Shown piece by piece: positions 12,760 through 24,273 of a DNA stretch of 64,000 nt. This DNA comes from Daphnia pulex (Eukaryota; Arthropoda; Branchiopoda; Diplostraca; Daphniidae), in assembly GCF_021134715.1 (NCBI RefSeq), contig NC_060028.1, forward strand, positions 7,276,501 to 7,340,500, in the 5' to 3' direction. The notes below the pieces were generated by a model that ran no database searches, was not told the origin of the DNA, and saw only the letters and a list, made by a program, of their open reading frames with translations. A program made the position numbers and the translations under genes. The stretch's first letter is position 1. Each line of letters opens with the position of its first letter.

Positions 12760-15229
12760 TTAGGTGATCCACTGTTGTTCGTTGGCGAACTGGAAGAAAT
12801 CTCCGGTTGTGCTGGCCACCACAGCCGGAACGAGACTGTGATGATGGGCGACGGCTTCTTCCACCGGCATTTCACCGGGATCGCCTTCGGCTTGACCGCC
12901 TCTTTCCTCCTCTTCTTCCTCTTCGTCTTCCGGTTCCTCCGCCGGATTCTCACCCGCCGTCTCTGCCTGAGCGTCTGGCTGATTAGAGTTGTTGGCTCGC
13001 AAGTGGATCTTCCTGTGTTTAAAGTAATTGGCTCGCACCCGGAAGGCCTTGCCGCAAATCGGGCAAATGTTGGGCTTCTCGCCCGTGTGCAATGTTGAAT
13101 GAACCTGATTGAGGAATAAAAACAATTTAATATACAGAAACATGAAGACGATGGGGATAAATTTTAAAGTGCAATTCACCTTAAGATCCCTGGGCGTCTT
13201 GAAAGCTTTCTGGCAGATTTCGCAGGCAAACTTGCGCTCGCTGTGGACATACTGCCGGTGACTGTTCATGCTGCTCGTGCTGCGGAATCCCTTGCCACAA
13301 TCCACGCAGGTGTGAGGGAACTCGCCCGTGTGCTTTCGCATGTGAATCTCCAGTCGATTCTTGTGGATGAACCTGGAAACGAGAAAATGAAGAACCCCAC
13401 TGATTTGTGAAACTTTTCCGGATAAATTTGTAATTCATTTACGAGGCGCTGCAGTGCTGACACTGGTGCGGTTTCGTGCTCTGGTGGGTCTTCAAATGCT
13501 GGTTGAGTGAGCTTTTATTGCTCATGGGCTTCTGGCAAACGTGGCAAACGTACTGCAAACTGTTGTCCGGCCCTCTCTCGTGTATCTTCTTGTGACACTT
13601 GAGACTGTGGTTGGTGGCAAAGGCGGAGCCACAGGCTTCACACTTGAATTCCTTGAGTCCGCTGTGGAGTTTGACGTGGTTCTCCAACGACAGGATCGTC
13701 TTCATCTTCTTCCCGCAAAGATGGCAGACAAAATCACCTTCGCCGGCGTGAACCGTGTTACTATGCGCCAGCTGCTCGGCCCGTGTCATAAAATGTTCTT
13801 CGCAATACTTGCAACTGTAAGGCAACCTGCAAAAACCAGTGAATAAGACAAGATAAGGTTATGGCGAATAAAAAGGTATTGGCTATCCTTACGGATTCTC
13901 GTCCGTGGGGTGTCTCTTCTGGTGGTACTGCAGATGATTCTTATACTTAAAACGCATACCACATAACTCGCAGGTGTACTTTAGGAGCTAAAAAAGAAGG
14001 GGATTTCTTTAGATTTTGCAAACTAGTTATGATTTTGTGTGGGCGAAATACCTTCTCCTGGTCTCCGTGGACTTTACGTTTATGGGTGTTTACGTACTGG
14101 GCAGTGTTAAACTTTTTCTGGCAAATGTCGCACTCAAATTCGCGCTCGTTCGTGTGCGAATTCATGTGGTAGACAAGTCGTGAATGCTGACTGAAAACCT
14201 TTCCGCAGTGCTCACACGGATACTCGACGAGGTGACTCATGCGGTGAGCCTGATACATCTTCTCCGTTCTGCTGGTGTAATCACAAGCGTGACAAGGGAA
14301 GATAGGTTGCACTTGATGCATTTTAAGGTAATGTTTGGTCACCTCGCAAGCTCGGCCCTTGATGGCTTTTTGGCAAACTTGGCATTCCCATAACTGGCCG
14401 GGCCCACCACCAATCAGCATTTCATCTATAAAAAAAAGATAGAATTTTAGATTTAAAAATGATAATAACATATTTTCAGTTTGAAGATTTGTCACATACA
14501 TATCAGGGTGTTTTGTCTTTTACTGATGTGCTTTTGAAGTTTAACTTTCTCTGCAGGGGTAAATTGTCTTCCAACTTTGGTCTCCAGGAAAGGGATGTTA
14601 AACATGAACTTTTTGTGCCTTGGTGTTTGTTTCTTTTTTTCTTCATTCGAGTCATCTGAGTGCTCATCACTTTCCGAGTTCAACTCTTCTTCAAATTCAT
14701 CTTCAGTTACAGACAATTGATCATCTTCTCCTTCAACAGAGTCTGCATCATCTTGATTGGTCTCTGCGCTGTCTTCAGGCTTGATTCCTGTTGCATCCAT
14801 GGCCTCCTCAAGGACTGCTGCAGGTGGAATTTTTTCTGTAACAATTGAATCATCTTGTACATATTCTTCCACCAACTTGGTGAGATGGTTCGAAATAGTT
14901 TCATTCTGCAAAACAATTGGTTCTTCTACTGGAACAGTCCTGGATTCCTCCAGTATTAGAGGTGGGTCTTTAAACAGGGACTGAACCTCGTGGCACTTAT
15001 GGTAAAACACGCTCCACTCCTCAACCCTCCCACTACAATTATGACAAACATTTTTTGAATATGTTTCTTTGTCAGAAACTTCAATTTCAAGATATTTTTG
15101 AATGGCGAAAGCCAAATATCGCTCAGCATCTCCAAATATGTCAAGGTAAGATATATCCAGACATTGTACACCGCACAGTCGACAAATGGGAATCGAGTTC
15201 GCCGTTTGATCATGTAACATTATATACAT
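12760..15229 (-). CDS. ZAD-domain C2H2 zinc-finger protein (13 fingers, six coding exons)
   Basis: Six coding exons join in frame: 15229-14500, 14425-14052, 13987-13893, 13826-13443, 13372-13180 and 13104-12760. They give about 706 aa, and all introns are GT-AG and 66-80 bp long except the short ones at 13892-13827 and 13442-13373. Residues about 14-90 form a ZAD domain (ICRLCG... VCHNC), the arthropod-typical zinc-binding dimerisation module. An acidic linker rich in Asp/Glu/Ser follows. Thirteen C2H2 fingers then run from exon 2 to exon 6; the last two are linked by T-G-E-K-P, and the first and sixth are slightly irregular. The C-terminus has a long Glu tract. ZAD-C2H2 proteins are nuclear sequence-specific DNA-binding factors; the target is unknown. 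The start is ATG at 15229, with an alternative ATG in frame at 15220. Finger 5 lies alone in the 95-nt exon 3, and finger 10 is split by intron 4. Confidence 0.93.
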
Positions 15230-16140
15230 TTTACCAATATGTCAGTTCGCAGAAAATAATACTAAAACAAATTAAGCTCAAATAATGTAACGATTGCTTT
15301 TTCGAAGGCTGCTGTTATTGTCATTTGACAGACGGTTACAAAAAACAATAATACTGCATTTCCCAATTGCGCGGTTGCCAAACTGCCCAATCCAATTCCT
15401 AACGGTCTTTCAACGTGAAAATCGCGTGAAGCACTGAAGCATAGACAAAGACCACTGGTTGATGCTGTCCATAAGAAAATTAACATGGCCAACTGTCGCC
15501 AGTATTCTTGCTACCCTTCCTCCGATTTTCCCGATTCTGTTTTGCTTGTCCTGCCCTCTAGTGTACGTTTTGTTCTCTACACTCTGCTTACATCTATTCC
15601 ATTGCAATCATTCAATTGATTTCTCTGCTTTTGCAATTGGCAAACGTCAAAATTTAATACAAAATGACTTTTAAGTAAAAATTTGTATGAAAAAATTACC
15701 TAGAACTTATAAACGCCAGCAAAGAATTTTACCAAGACAGAAGGAAAACAACTTTCGTCTGCAACACCCTTGGTAGCCACGGTGCAGTACAGCAGTTTAT
15801 CCGCTAGGGGCAGGACAAGCAAAACAGAAACTCGGGGTCAGTAGGGATAGGGCTAAAAGGATAGGACATGCGAAACCAGTCTTCTTTATCTATGACTGAA
15901 GCGTGATTGCTACTTGCTGGTAACATCTATGCGTCATACGAACAACAATTAAAGCACATATGTGGTTTATAAGTTTAATGCTTTCAACCCAATTTTTTAT
16001 GAAAATGCATTGTAAGAGATTAATAAGAGCAGAAAAGAACTGAAACAAAACTGTAAAAAGAAACAAATAAAAACAAAACTAATGTTGGTGATTAGTTGTT
16101 TAAATCCTTATGTCGTATTGTTTGGAAGTGGATGATCATT
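15230..16140. other. Intergenic region upstream of the zinc-finger gene
   Basis: This holds the presumed promoter of the minus-strand zinc-finger gene and the 3' flank of the cysteine-rich peptide gene to the right. No TATA+initiator pair, RNA gene or supported ORF is visible. Confidence 0.5.
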
Positions 16141-16544
16141 TTAACGCGTGCAGCATTGGCCGTTGCGACAAGTTCTGAAGAAAATGTAAATGGAACATGT
16201 TGTACTGCTCGTGCAAGAGGCTACATAAAACGAATAAAAATACTTGCATTAGTCGTTTTACCTTGCCGATTTATACAAATAACATGTTTAAATTAAACTT
16301 GACATGAAATTATATCCATGATCACAAGACTTACAGCCTCCTCTACAGATAAAGAACTGATCCTGTCGCACTAAGTTTTCCGTTTCATCAGCTGGCGAAG
16401 ATTGAGCGGTGATGATCATCATCGCAAAGATGGAGGCAAATAGCTGATTACAATAAATCCGAATTAAAATGAAATAATCAAGAGGCTCTAGTATAATTTT
16501 TATGCTGTAAACAATGATGAACTAACTAGAAATTTCTGGAACAT
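16141..16544 (-). CDS. Secreted six-cysteine peptide T1 (three exons)
   Basis: Coding exons are 16544-16527 (18 nt, MFQKFL), 16443-16335 and 16220-16141, joined across GT-AG introns of 83 and 114 bp (phases 0 and 1), giving 68 aa. The N-terminus is a clear signal peptide (hydrophobic to about residue 20). An acidic propeptide-like stretch follows, then cysteines at residues 39, 45, 51, 60, 65 and 66, spaced C-x5-C-x5-C-x8-C-x4-CC. Six cysteines suggest three disulfides. The gene is a clear paralogue of T2 at 54.4-54.8 kb: same exon sizes and intron phases, same MFQK start, same SSCT motif. I do not recognise the fold. The spacing is unlike classic knottins, and an antimicrobial or signalling role is only a guess. 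Confidence 0.82.
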
Positions 16545-19214
16545 TTTCTTTTGCTGCTTTACTGATGCTCGTTGAACGGCGATTAATTCTCTCGACAATC
16601 TGATTTGCTCCTGGCTGACGAATGGGTTCGCGTTTATTTCGTTAGCTCATGACTAGCCCACTATTAGCTCTGACGGGTAGTTGTTATTCAATCCCACAAT
16701 GAGACATCTGTTCCAAAAAGGATGTTTTACTGCATAGCCTATTCAAGTTCCAGATTTGAACCAGACGTTGGCCGCGTTGGACCTTGTGTGCACTTGTATG
16801 CATAGCGGAGTGTGTCCAATCTGTCACAAAGTCTCAAGGTTTGGGAATGATGCATATTGACTATAGTCAATATACTGTAGGACGTGTAGGTTATGATTAT
16901 GCAACAAAAATTTCTAATTGCCGTCTGAGATATATGAATCTCTTACAAGATGCGAATTCAAAATAGAAAAAAAGAAGGAAGAAAAAGTCATTGCAGACAT
17001 ATTATTCGGAGATTGAGACTTCAACAAAAGTAAATTATCCGTAACCGTAAAAGGAGACGAGAAAGCAGCGGGATTTTGCAAGAATTTTTTTAAAAGGAAA
17101 GATATGGAAATGGAAAAAAACCAACATATATTTTATTCAACAATTACCCAATTCCCACGAAAATAAATCGCGTGTTTTCCGTAGATGTGAGCAATCATAT
17201 CTGATTAGGAATTGCAGTCCGTCGACAACGTTTCGCTTTCAATTTCTCAGCCTGGTGGGATACATAGGCTAATTAGGCAAGAGCGCTTCACAACATTCTG
17301 GCCATAAATTATTTCAGATATATACGTACTTTACCGGCATGTTTCTGGTAAGATTGCAATGGCAACAACCATTTCAACTAACCCATAGAATAAAACTTTC
17401 TTATACCGGTAACAGGTACTACCTAGACCGCAGAATTTCTTATTCAGCAAGCTTGTCACCACAATGAAAGGGGGGGGGGGAGAATTAAACTATAGACATA
17501 GTACTACATCGTGAGTCGTTCCATTTGATATTTAACGCGCGTGACAAGTTGTGACACGACTTTTTCGCCACGCCATTAAAGTTATAATTAGGTTGAAATA
17601 TTTATGGGCATTTAAATGTATAAGGTCAGTTCAATTTGGATAAAGGAATCGTGTACAACCACCACGTCCTTAATTTATCATCAGAACGAAAACCGAACGG
17701 AATTAGAAGACAACAACAACAATAAAGAAAATGGTTTTTTTTCCCGACACGTTTGGATTTCAGCCAGCTTCACCCTACCAGCAGGGAGCGGAAGCCCTAC
17801 AGAAACAAAAAATAAATCTGGAAACCTCTGCTTATTATCTGCCAGTCAGTCTTCTTACCACGATCATGCATTACTGTTGTTCCCAATATTAACCGGGAGT
17901 TATTGATTGATGATGGAGCAAAAAAGAAATTAGCGCTAACTTTTTTGACGCATCCGAGGGGTCCATAACATGTCTTGATAATGAATAACCTTATAAGCGT
18001 ACATTAACTAGACCAGTTCTCTCTACTTCTGCTTAATTGTGTATGACTTATTGACCAGCTGGGCAGGGGTGGTCCATTCATCAACGTCACGACAATGTAC
18101 GTACAAATCGAGCTTGAAAATAATTCTGGCACAGTTAGAGCCTGCAAAGTAGACTAGACTCCGACTAGACTCATCATCTCTGTCGTGACAAATGAATGTC
18201 GTGTCATCGACACTGCAACTTTTACTCCGACTCTGTCGTCTCCGTCGTCGTCAGTAGAAAAACACGATAGGTCACACCCCGCAAGTCCTTGAGAATATAG
18301 AAAAAGAGGACGACGTTACGAAATAATTAGGTTTTCTACGTTTGTCAAGTAATCGCAAGCAGCATTTCGCAACTTTGATAATCAGTGGACCTTGACGATC
18401 TAAAAAATTCAAACCTTCTCACAGCTCACGAATTGCGGTTCCTGGTGGCGTGAATGTCAGGCGAATGCGAACAAAAATCTCTTTCATATGATTCCTTTAA
18501 AATTTTTCAAGATAATCTTTTGAGATTGCGATACCAACACAATAAAAGAGAAAACTTGAAGTGAAAAAAAAAAGAAATACAAAAAAACAAACAGATGTTA
18601 TCGTGTCTGTTCAGGTTCTTGGAAATACATTTTTTTCCATTTAGCAAGCAGCATAATGTTCCACGAACCGTAGGTTCACGTTCAAGTGGCCTACTTTGAA
18701 ACCGGTTTGGTCCGTCCAAAATTCATGAGCTTCCTGTGTTTTTTCCTCTCTGTTTTCTTACGCCTCGGCAAATCCAGTCAGTTTGCAAACAACATAACCA
18801 CAACTGAAAACAAAATTGGCGACGGTAAAAAAAAAAATAATAAAAGTAAGAGGTTAGAGAGATTGATGGGGAACTCAGAAATTTTCTAATTTGAAAGCAC
18901 TCCCGGTGTGGATGATGTAAAAAAGATGAGACCATCCTTCGCCATCGGAGCGTGACTAAGTGCTGAGCCTTCGTGAGTTAAACGTGACTGCGATGCGCAG
19001 AGGCAGCGCTCATCCATCCTTAATGGCTGCGCATAAAGCAATAAGAAATACCTTTCTAATAATTGATCACTTTCCGACGGCCCGCGAAGTAAAAGTAAAA
19101 ATGAAAACGAAAGTAGTCACATACCGGACTAAATTTTATCCACTGTGAATTCATTGAGTGTATATACGTACGGCTGCTGATATAAAAACAAGTCTTACGC
19201 CAGACGAAAGCAGC
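16545..19214. other. Intergenic region between T1 and S1
   Basis: I see no supported gene. The first about 100 bp contain the T1 upstream region, with an AGCAAATCAG element and GATTAATC-CC plus AGCATCAG elements (minus strand) that recur upstream of T2. The rest is AT-rich with mononucleotide runs. Confidence 0.5.
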
Positions 19215-19230
19215 AAGAGGAGGAGTCTAG
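19215..19230 (+). promoter_or_regulatory. Shared S-family upstream motif (AAGAGG-GGAGTCTAG)
   Basis: AAGAGGAGGAGTCTAG lies 16 bp upstream of the S1 TATA box. Near-identical copies precede the TATA boxes of S2 (52970) and S3 (55989), so it is a candidate cis-element of this family. Confidence 0.55.
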
Positions 19231-19245
19231 CGTCATCCACGTTGG

Positions 19246-19281
19246 TATAAATTCAATTTACTGTCCGCTTTTGCAAAACAG
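19246..19281 (+). promoter_or_regulatory. Core promoter of S1 (TATA box + initiator)
   Basis: TATAAA at 19246 and an ACAGT initiator with its A at 19280, 34 bp apart, matching the spacing of the other secreted-protein genes here. Confidence 0.6.
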
Positions 19282-19386
19282 TTTGTGAAAAACAAGAACC
19301 CCTACAAGGCTGAATTGTTATACTTGTGTGCTGTAAGGATTTCAGTTGAGTTTTACTGCCGTGGCAGTTGCAGCTCCTCATCAAAC

Positions 19387-19726
19387 ATGAAAGTATGATT
19401 TTGTTCCAAATTAAGCCAAACGTTGTTAGGCATATCCAGTCCAAACTAAAAAGTTATGTGTTCTATAGGTCTCCATCGTCGTCGCTCTATTGGTGATTGC
19501 AGTTTCCAGCCAATCGCTGTACAAGAAAGAGTACGCTCCCAAGCAACAGGAATTTCGCGGCTATAATCCGGCATCCATTTCCAAACCGTATAATACCTAT
19601 CCTCAACATGACTATAGGTACAATTATGTCTACCCTATCGAAGAAAACGAGCCAGTCTGGGAACCGAAAACTTGGCCAAAAATCATGATATTCTTGGTCC
19701 GATTGAGAAAAATGATTCATTTTTGA
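19387..19726 (+). CDS. Small secreted peptide S1 (RKM-tail family)
   Basis: Exon 1 is only ATGAAA (19387-19392). A 76-bp GT-AG intron follows, then exon 2 (19469-19726), giving 87 aa. The protein starts with a signal peptide (MKVSIVVALLVIAVSS) and is then Tyr/Pro/Asn-rich. It ends in PKIMIFLVRLRKMIHF, a short hydrophobic and basic segment. S2 and S3 have the same gene structure, a similar central YxxN motif and the same C-terminal pattern (P-x-x-hydrophobic-x-F, then RKM and 2-3 residues). This shared tail is probably the functional or processed part. I do not recognise the family. Confidence 0.82.
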
Positions 19727-20672
19727 TAAATAAGGACTATCAGTTATTATCAGTATAGAGCCAAAAGCCAAAGACTGATTTATTGCTTCGCGTTAAACCT
19801 TTATGTTTCATCGTTACCTGATTTTTGAACATTTATGAGTACTTAAAATGGCAGTTAATTTTTAAAGTTAACTTCCTTGTTCCTCCGTACGTTGATCTTG
19901 AAAGAGAGTATTGAAAATATAATCTGGTTGGAGCATTTTTAAGAGACAAAACTTCCGGCAAAAAGAAATTGTTGGAATTAGGATGAGGATACAGACTGAA
20001 GAACTCTCACGAATCTCTTGATATTGTAACCAAAAAGAAATTGTTGGAATTAGGATGAGGATACAGACTGAAGAACTCTCACGAATCTCTTGATATTGTA
20101 ACCCAAATAAAACATTTAGAAAGTCAAACAAATTCTGTATAGCTTATACTCTTGCCATTTTGGTTGTAGGCTATCATTCATCACTCATTAAAACACAGTC
20201 GCTTTGATGTTGGTAGACCGTACAAATAGTCTATATAATTAACATCTGGATTCATGTAACTGCGTGTAGCTCAGTATAGAAGAGCTGTCGTCCTTGAAGA
20301 TATCAACATCTTTAATAGAAATGTAGGAATAAAACTTCTAATTAATACTCAGAAGAGAAATATCGCGACAGGTACTTTCAATTTTAAGGAATACTTAACA
20401 ATTAAATACTCGATAAAATATTTTGATCATTACGGTATCGTGTTAATTGGCGATTAAAAACTTAAAATTTTCAAAAGTTCCTGGATCAAAAAACTAAATG
20501 GGGATATAATTTTACTCGACGTAGGCTACAGCATTTTCTGATGAATGCAATTAACAATATGACCAGACCCTAGCGTAAATAAGAAATCCGAAAAACTTTA
20601 GCAGATAAATGCGGATAACCTTGGTTTATAAGAAAAGTGATAAAATCCGATAAAATCGCAATACAAAGAACA
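19727..20672. other. Intergenic region between S1 and the 3' end of G1
   Basis: Apart from the 72-bp tandem repeat listed separately, this is AT-rich unique DNA. An AATAAA at 20106 could serve S1 but lies 380 bp past its stop. Confidence 0.5.
19959..20102. repeat. 72-bp tandem duplication (two copies)
   Basis: Copies 19959-20030 and 20031-20102 match without a difference I can see. The period is a multiple of three, so minus-strand frames stay open, but there is no other coding evidence. Confidence 0.9.
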
Positions 20673-20744
20673 TTTATTGAAACGAAAAGTTAAATTCATC
20701 ACAGACAAATTTACGGTGAATTAAGTGTAGGCAAATCTTTCGTT

Positions 20745-20846
20745 TTAGTATTTGACAGGATAATTTGGGGCGTAGGAAGGATACTGTGGTGGAGACGAGT
20801 AAGTCGGTTTGTATTCCGGATACGCAGGCCTGTATGCAGGTTTGTA
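20745..20846 (-). pseudogene. Untranslated C-terminal remnant of G1
   Basis: Beyond the premature TAA the frame continues without error through the conserved tail to TAA at 20747-20745. An AATAAA follows at 20678-20673. Confidence 0.75.
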
Positions 20847-21201
20847 TTAGGCTGGGGCCGGGTGGGCGTACGTTGGCTCATGGTAAGCCGGTTTGTGCTC
20901 GGTATAAACTGGCTTATACTCTGGGTAAGTGGGCTTGTAAGCTGGTTCGGCGTAGTACGGCTTTTGAGTTGGATATTCCGGCTTGTACTCCGGCTTGTAT
21001 TCGGGCTTGTACTCCGGCTTATACTCTGGCTTGTACTCCGGCTTGTATTCGGAGTAGTAGCTAGGCTGCTGATAATAGGGTGCTTGATCAGCAACAATGG
21101 CTGCAATTAAAACGGCGATGATTAAAAAGACCTGCAATGAAATATGGAATTGTCCTATTAATATCTTTTCAATTTAAATTTGAAAAATGTCAAACCTTCA
21201 T
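20847..21201 (-). CDS. G1: YKPE-repeat secreted protein, truncated by an in-frame TAA
   Basis: Exon 1 is ATGAAG (21201-21196), followed by a 64-bp intron and exon 2 from 21131. The 96-aa product has a signal peptide (MKVFLIIAVLIAAIVA), a YYQQPSYY segment, six YKPE repeats, and the first 42 residues of the family tail, then a stop at 20849-20847. All other family members read Ala-Tyr-Lys here. G1 has a 3-nt insertion giving GCC TAA TAC AAA. The remaining tail codons stay open to a second stop at 20747-20745, so loss was recent, or the base call is wrong. Partner gene on the other arm is G12. Confidence 0.8.
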
Positions 21202-21242
21202 ATTGTGTTAGATTATGTTCTTGTACAAAGGATGAATGAATA

Positions 21243-21279
21243 ACTGATGCTTTTCCGCTGATGTCTGGTATATTTTATA
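21243..21279 (-). promoter_or_regulatory. Core promoter of G1
   Basis: TATAAA at 21279-21274 and TCAGT at 21247-21243 (A at 21245), 34 bp apart. Confidence 0.75.
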
Positions 21280-21401
21280 CGTATTGGAGCGACACACCTT
21301 CTTCGGCGATGGTTTGCTGATACAATTCTGCAAATCGAAAATAAGAACAGGAGGAAAAATTTGCGGTTTCATTTCAATTTCATCGAATATTTTCACTCTT
21401 A

Positions 21402-21428
21402 ATTTTTGCGGAAATTTCTCCTTGAGGT
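21402..21428 (-). promoter_or_regulatory. Conserved upstream block of the G genes (copy at G1)
   Basis: ACCTCAAGGAGAAATTT followed by CGCAAAAAT lies about 200 bp upstream of the G1 start. The same block occurs at similar distances upstream of G5, G8 and G12 and in diverged form at G4, G6, G7, G9 and S2. Confidence 0.5.
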
Positions 21429-21633
21429 ATGCCAAAGCCAAAAAGGAAATCTATATCGGAAACCACCAATGATGGTCAATCCCGCATTAGCCTATCTTAG
21501 AGAAAATAGGGCGACGTCTTAATGATCAGTCTCGTGTGTCTTTCTCGCTCCAACGCTCCATAATCCATCATCGTATCCCTTTTTATTTGTGTTTCACTTC
21601 TTGCTTGAAAATTAATTATCTTTCTCTATTTTA

Positions 21634-22643
21634 CAGTAGCCTACCTACCGAAAGTCTTTGGAAGCCCGAGAGGACCTTATGCAAAAACGCTGTTTTTGCA
21701 GTCCTCTAAGTACTACAGTTTTTAACCAAATTCTTTCAAATTTGGTATGTACATAGGTAAAGGTAGTGAAAACACCTCTGATTTTTTCCGATTTTTGTTT
21801 TCATTTTCCGAAGTACTTTTAGCCGGTTCTAAAAGTCTTTAGAATGCCGAGAGGACCTTATGCAAATTAGGCCACTTTGGCCATTTTTTGCAGTTGAACG
21901 GCTAGGGCTAGGGAAACGCGACTTTTTTTTTTAATCGGCCTGCGTTAGCTTTATATAAGGTCTGATTTTCAATTTTTTTCATTTATATTATCTAATGTGA
22001 ATTTGAAGTTGAAAAACGAAAAAGTAGAATTCCCCTTTTTTCCGCACCCACCCCTTTGTTTTTTCGTTGGCGCGAGAGATAGTTAGTAGTTGCCGGTTTT
22101 TCCAAATACCGAAATTTTAAATGTTAGGGGCAGGGGGAGAAAAAAGACATGCCATCTCTAGGACCTTTTTTTTAGACTTGGTATTTGGAAAAACCGGCAA
22201 CTACGGGATCCCTGTGATCCCCCCGATCACAGGGAAAATAACTGAGAAATGAAAACTTTTCATTTTCACATCGAAATTAAAGTGATTTCTCAAATGGCAT
22301 GGGGGCCAACATTTCAGATGAGGTTATAGAGCTAACGATGCTCTTTTTTTTAAGCCCTAAAGAACTCTCCTAGCCCTATTTTCCGTCCAGTACAAGAGAG
22401 CCAAATTAGTACGATTTACTACTGGCCCTCTCGACTGTGCGGAAACTTTTTCCTCCAATTTAAAAGGGACGTTCCCGTGAACGAAAAAATACCCAAAAAA
22501 TATATGCTATAAACCTTAAGTCTAAGAACCCCCTGTCCAAAAATCGTTTTCGTCCGACGAAAACTTGACTTTTGGCGAATTTTCAAAAAACCCGTTTTCC
22601 CATAAGCTTCTCTCAGCTGTGCGGAAACTTTATGTAGCTACTG
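21634..22643. mobile_element. TA-flanked DNA-transposon-like element (non-autonomous, 1010 bp)
   Basis: Both ends begin CAGTAGC-TAC reading inward and both are flanked by TA, a likely target duplication. The opposite palindrome arm lacks this element and breaks in homology exactly at its right end. Inside are a perfect 25-bp inverted repeat (22086-22110 with 22180-22204), a GC-rich hairpin (22208-22235) and two imperfect direct copies of an about 35-bp segment (21652 and 21831). There is no transposase ORF. The superfamily is uncertain; a TA target fits Tc1/mariner-like elements. Confidence 0.65.
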
Positions 22644-23080
22644 TATATTCAGTACATTCGGCTTTTTTAAATATCAGTACATTTGCCACAGGTGTCCACA
22701 TTTAAATTAACGAACACCAAAGTGCCAAAGAGACCCTTAAAAAAAAAGCCGATTTGAATATCTATGAATTTCTCCTCCTCTTCCGTTCTTGTTCAGATTC
22801 CTGAGTGATCCTACACATCGAAGATAGCAAGAAAACAAAAGGTAAAACGGTAAAATCGTCAATCGCACCAAGAATAATATTGTTAAAATTGAACTTGAAT
22901 TTCATGACTCATACGTCACTGATTCGAATGAGAGGTTCAACTAGTATGAAAATGAACATCCATTCAAAAAAATGGTAATTATTCTTCAGAGACAAACAAT
23001 TTATTCAGACCGATAAAACATCAAGTGAAATTCATCTCAGACAAATTTAAATGATGAGCTATATGGAAGACGCAATTGTT

Positions 23081-23629
23081 TTAATATTTGACTGGATATG
23101 TTGGGGTGTAGGAAGGATGATACTGTGGTGGAGATGAGTAAGTCGGTTTGTATTCCGGATACGCAGGTTTGTATGCGGGTTTGTAGGCTGGGGCCGGATG
23201 GACATACGTTGGTTCATGGTAAGCCGGTTTTTTTTCGGTATAAGCTGGCTTATACTCTGGGTAAGTGGGCTTGTAAGCTGGTTCTGCGTAGTAAGGCTTT
23301 TGAGTTGGATATTCCGGCTTGTATTCGGGCTTGTATTCGGGCTTGTATTGTGGCTTGTACTCTGGCTTATACTCTGGCTTATACTCCGGCTTGTATTCGG
23401 GCTTGTATTCTGGCTTGTACTCCGGCTTGTACTCCGGCTTGTATTCCGGCTTGTATTCCGGCTTGTATTCCGGGTAGGAGGAGTAGTTTGGCTGATGATG
23501 ATATGCTTCATCAGCAGCAACGGCAACAATTAAAGCGGTGATTATTAAGACCTAATAAAATATTAAATTGTTTTATAACAAACACTAATTCATGCCTTTT
23601 TTAACAAAGAGTGGGCAGCATACCTTCAT
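23081..23629 (-). CDS. G2: YKPE-repeat secreted protein, longest form (158 aa)
   Basis: Exon 1 is ATGAAG (23629-23624), the intron is 72 bp, and exon 2 runs 23551-23081. The signal peptide is MKVLIITALIVAVAA. The mature protein starts DEAYHHQPNYSSYPE, has 13 tetrapeptide repeats including YKPQ and one or more variant units, and ends in the family tail with an extra His (QYHPSY) before YAPTYPVKY. AATAAA lies at 23005-23000. It is divergent from G3, with only about 490 bp between the two TATA boxes. The mirror copy is G11, of identical length. Function unknown; see G5 for the family discussion. Confidence 0.85.
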
Positions 23630-23672
23630 GTTGTTTTATATGATGTAACTGTACGAAGACCGAATGGACAAC

Positions 23673-23707
23673 TGATGCTTTTCCGATGGCTACTGGATGT
23701 TTTTATA
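23673..23707 (-). promoter_or_regulatory. Core promoter of G2
   Basis: TATAAA at 23707-23702 and TCAGT with A at 23673, 34 bp apart. Confidence 0.75.
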
Positions 23708-23746
23708 CTGGATTATCACATTTCTTCTCTTCCTGCTTTCGCCTCA

Positions 23747-23873
23747 ATGTTGATAGGCTATATTGACGGTGTGGTTTTTACTTCAATTCGTCAAGAAAGT
23801 GTTCACAATATGTTGATAGGCTATATATTGGTGGTGTGGTTTTACTTGAATTCGTCAAGAAAGTGTTCACAAT
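23747..23873. repeat. 63-bp tandem duplication in the G2/G3 divergent promoter region
   Basis: Two imperfect copies beginning at TTGATAGGCTATAT and ending at GTTCACAATAT. The same duplication is present between G10' and G11 (about 48528-48655), so it predates the palindrome. Confidence 0.8.
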
Positions 23874-24193
23874 ATTTTTACTGTATGGCTAATAAGCAAT
23901 AGCTTTCACATTGGTACGGTTTGGTGTGGGTAACACGGAACTTTCATTAAATTATTTTCCAGTATCATAAGTATATTTGGCCGCATACAGAAGAAAATGA
24001 AAAAGAATTCTTCTGTCACAATTCTTCCATCTGATATTGATAGTGAACAATATGACCAAGATGCTTCCTTAGTGGGAGTATTCGATATTTGATAGAAAAC
24101 CGCAAAATTCTCTTTTTAGATTTTTGGCATTTTTCCTTTGCAGAATATCTGCCGGAACGAATAGCAAAAGTAGAGGAAGAAAATTTAACCCAG

Positions 24194-24230
24194 TATAAAA
24201 ACACGGATGGAACGTGAAGAAGGCATCAGT
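24194..24230 (+). promoter_or_regulatory. Core promoter of G3
   Basis: TATAAA at 24194 and GCATCAGTT with initiator A at 24228. The 5' UTR would be 46 nt. Confidence 0.75.
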
Positions 24231-24273
24231 TACATTCAGCTGCTGTAAAAAATAACATCACTACGCCACAATC

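Noticed and set aside
19868-20131. Minus-strand open frame containing a 24-residue duplicated segment.
   Set aside because: It reflects the 72-bp tandem repeat, whose period is a multiple of three. No gene structure accompanies it.
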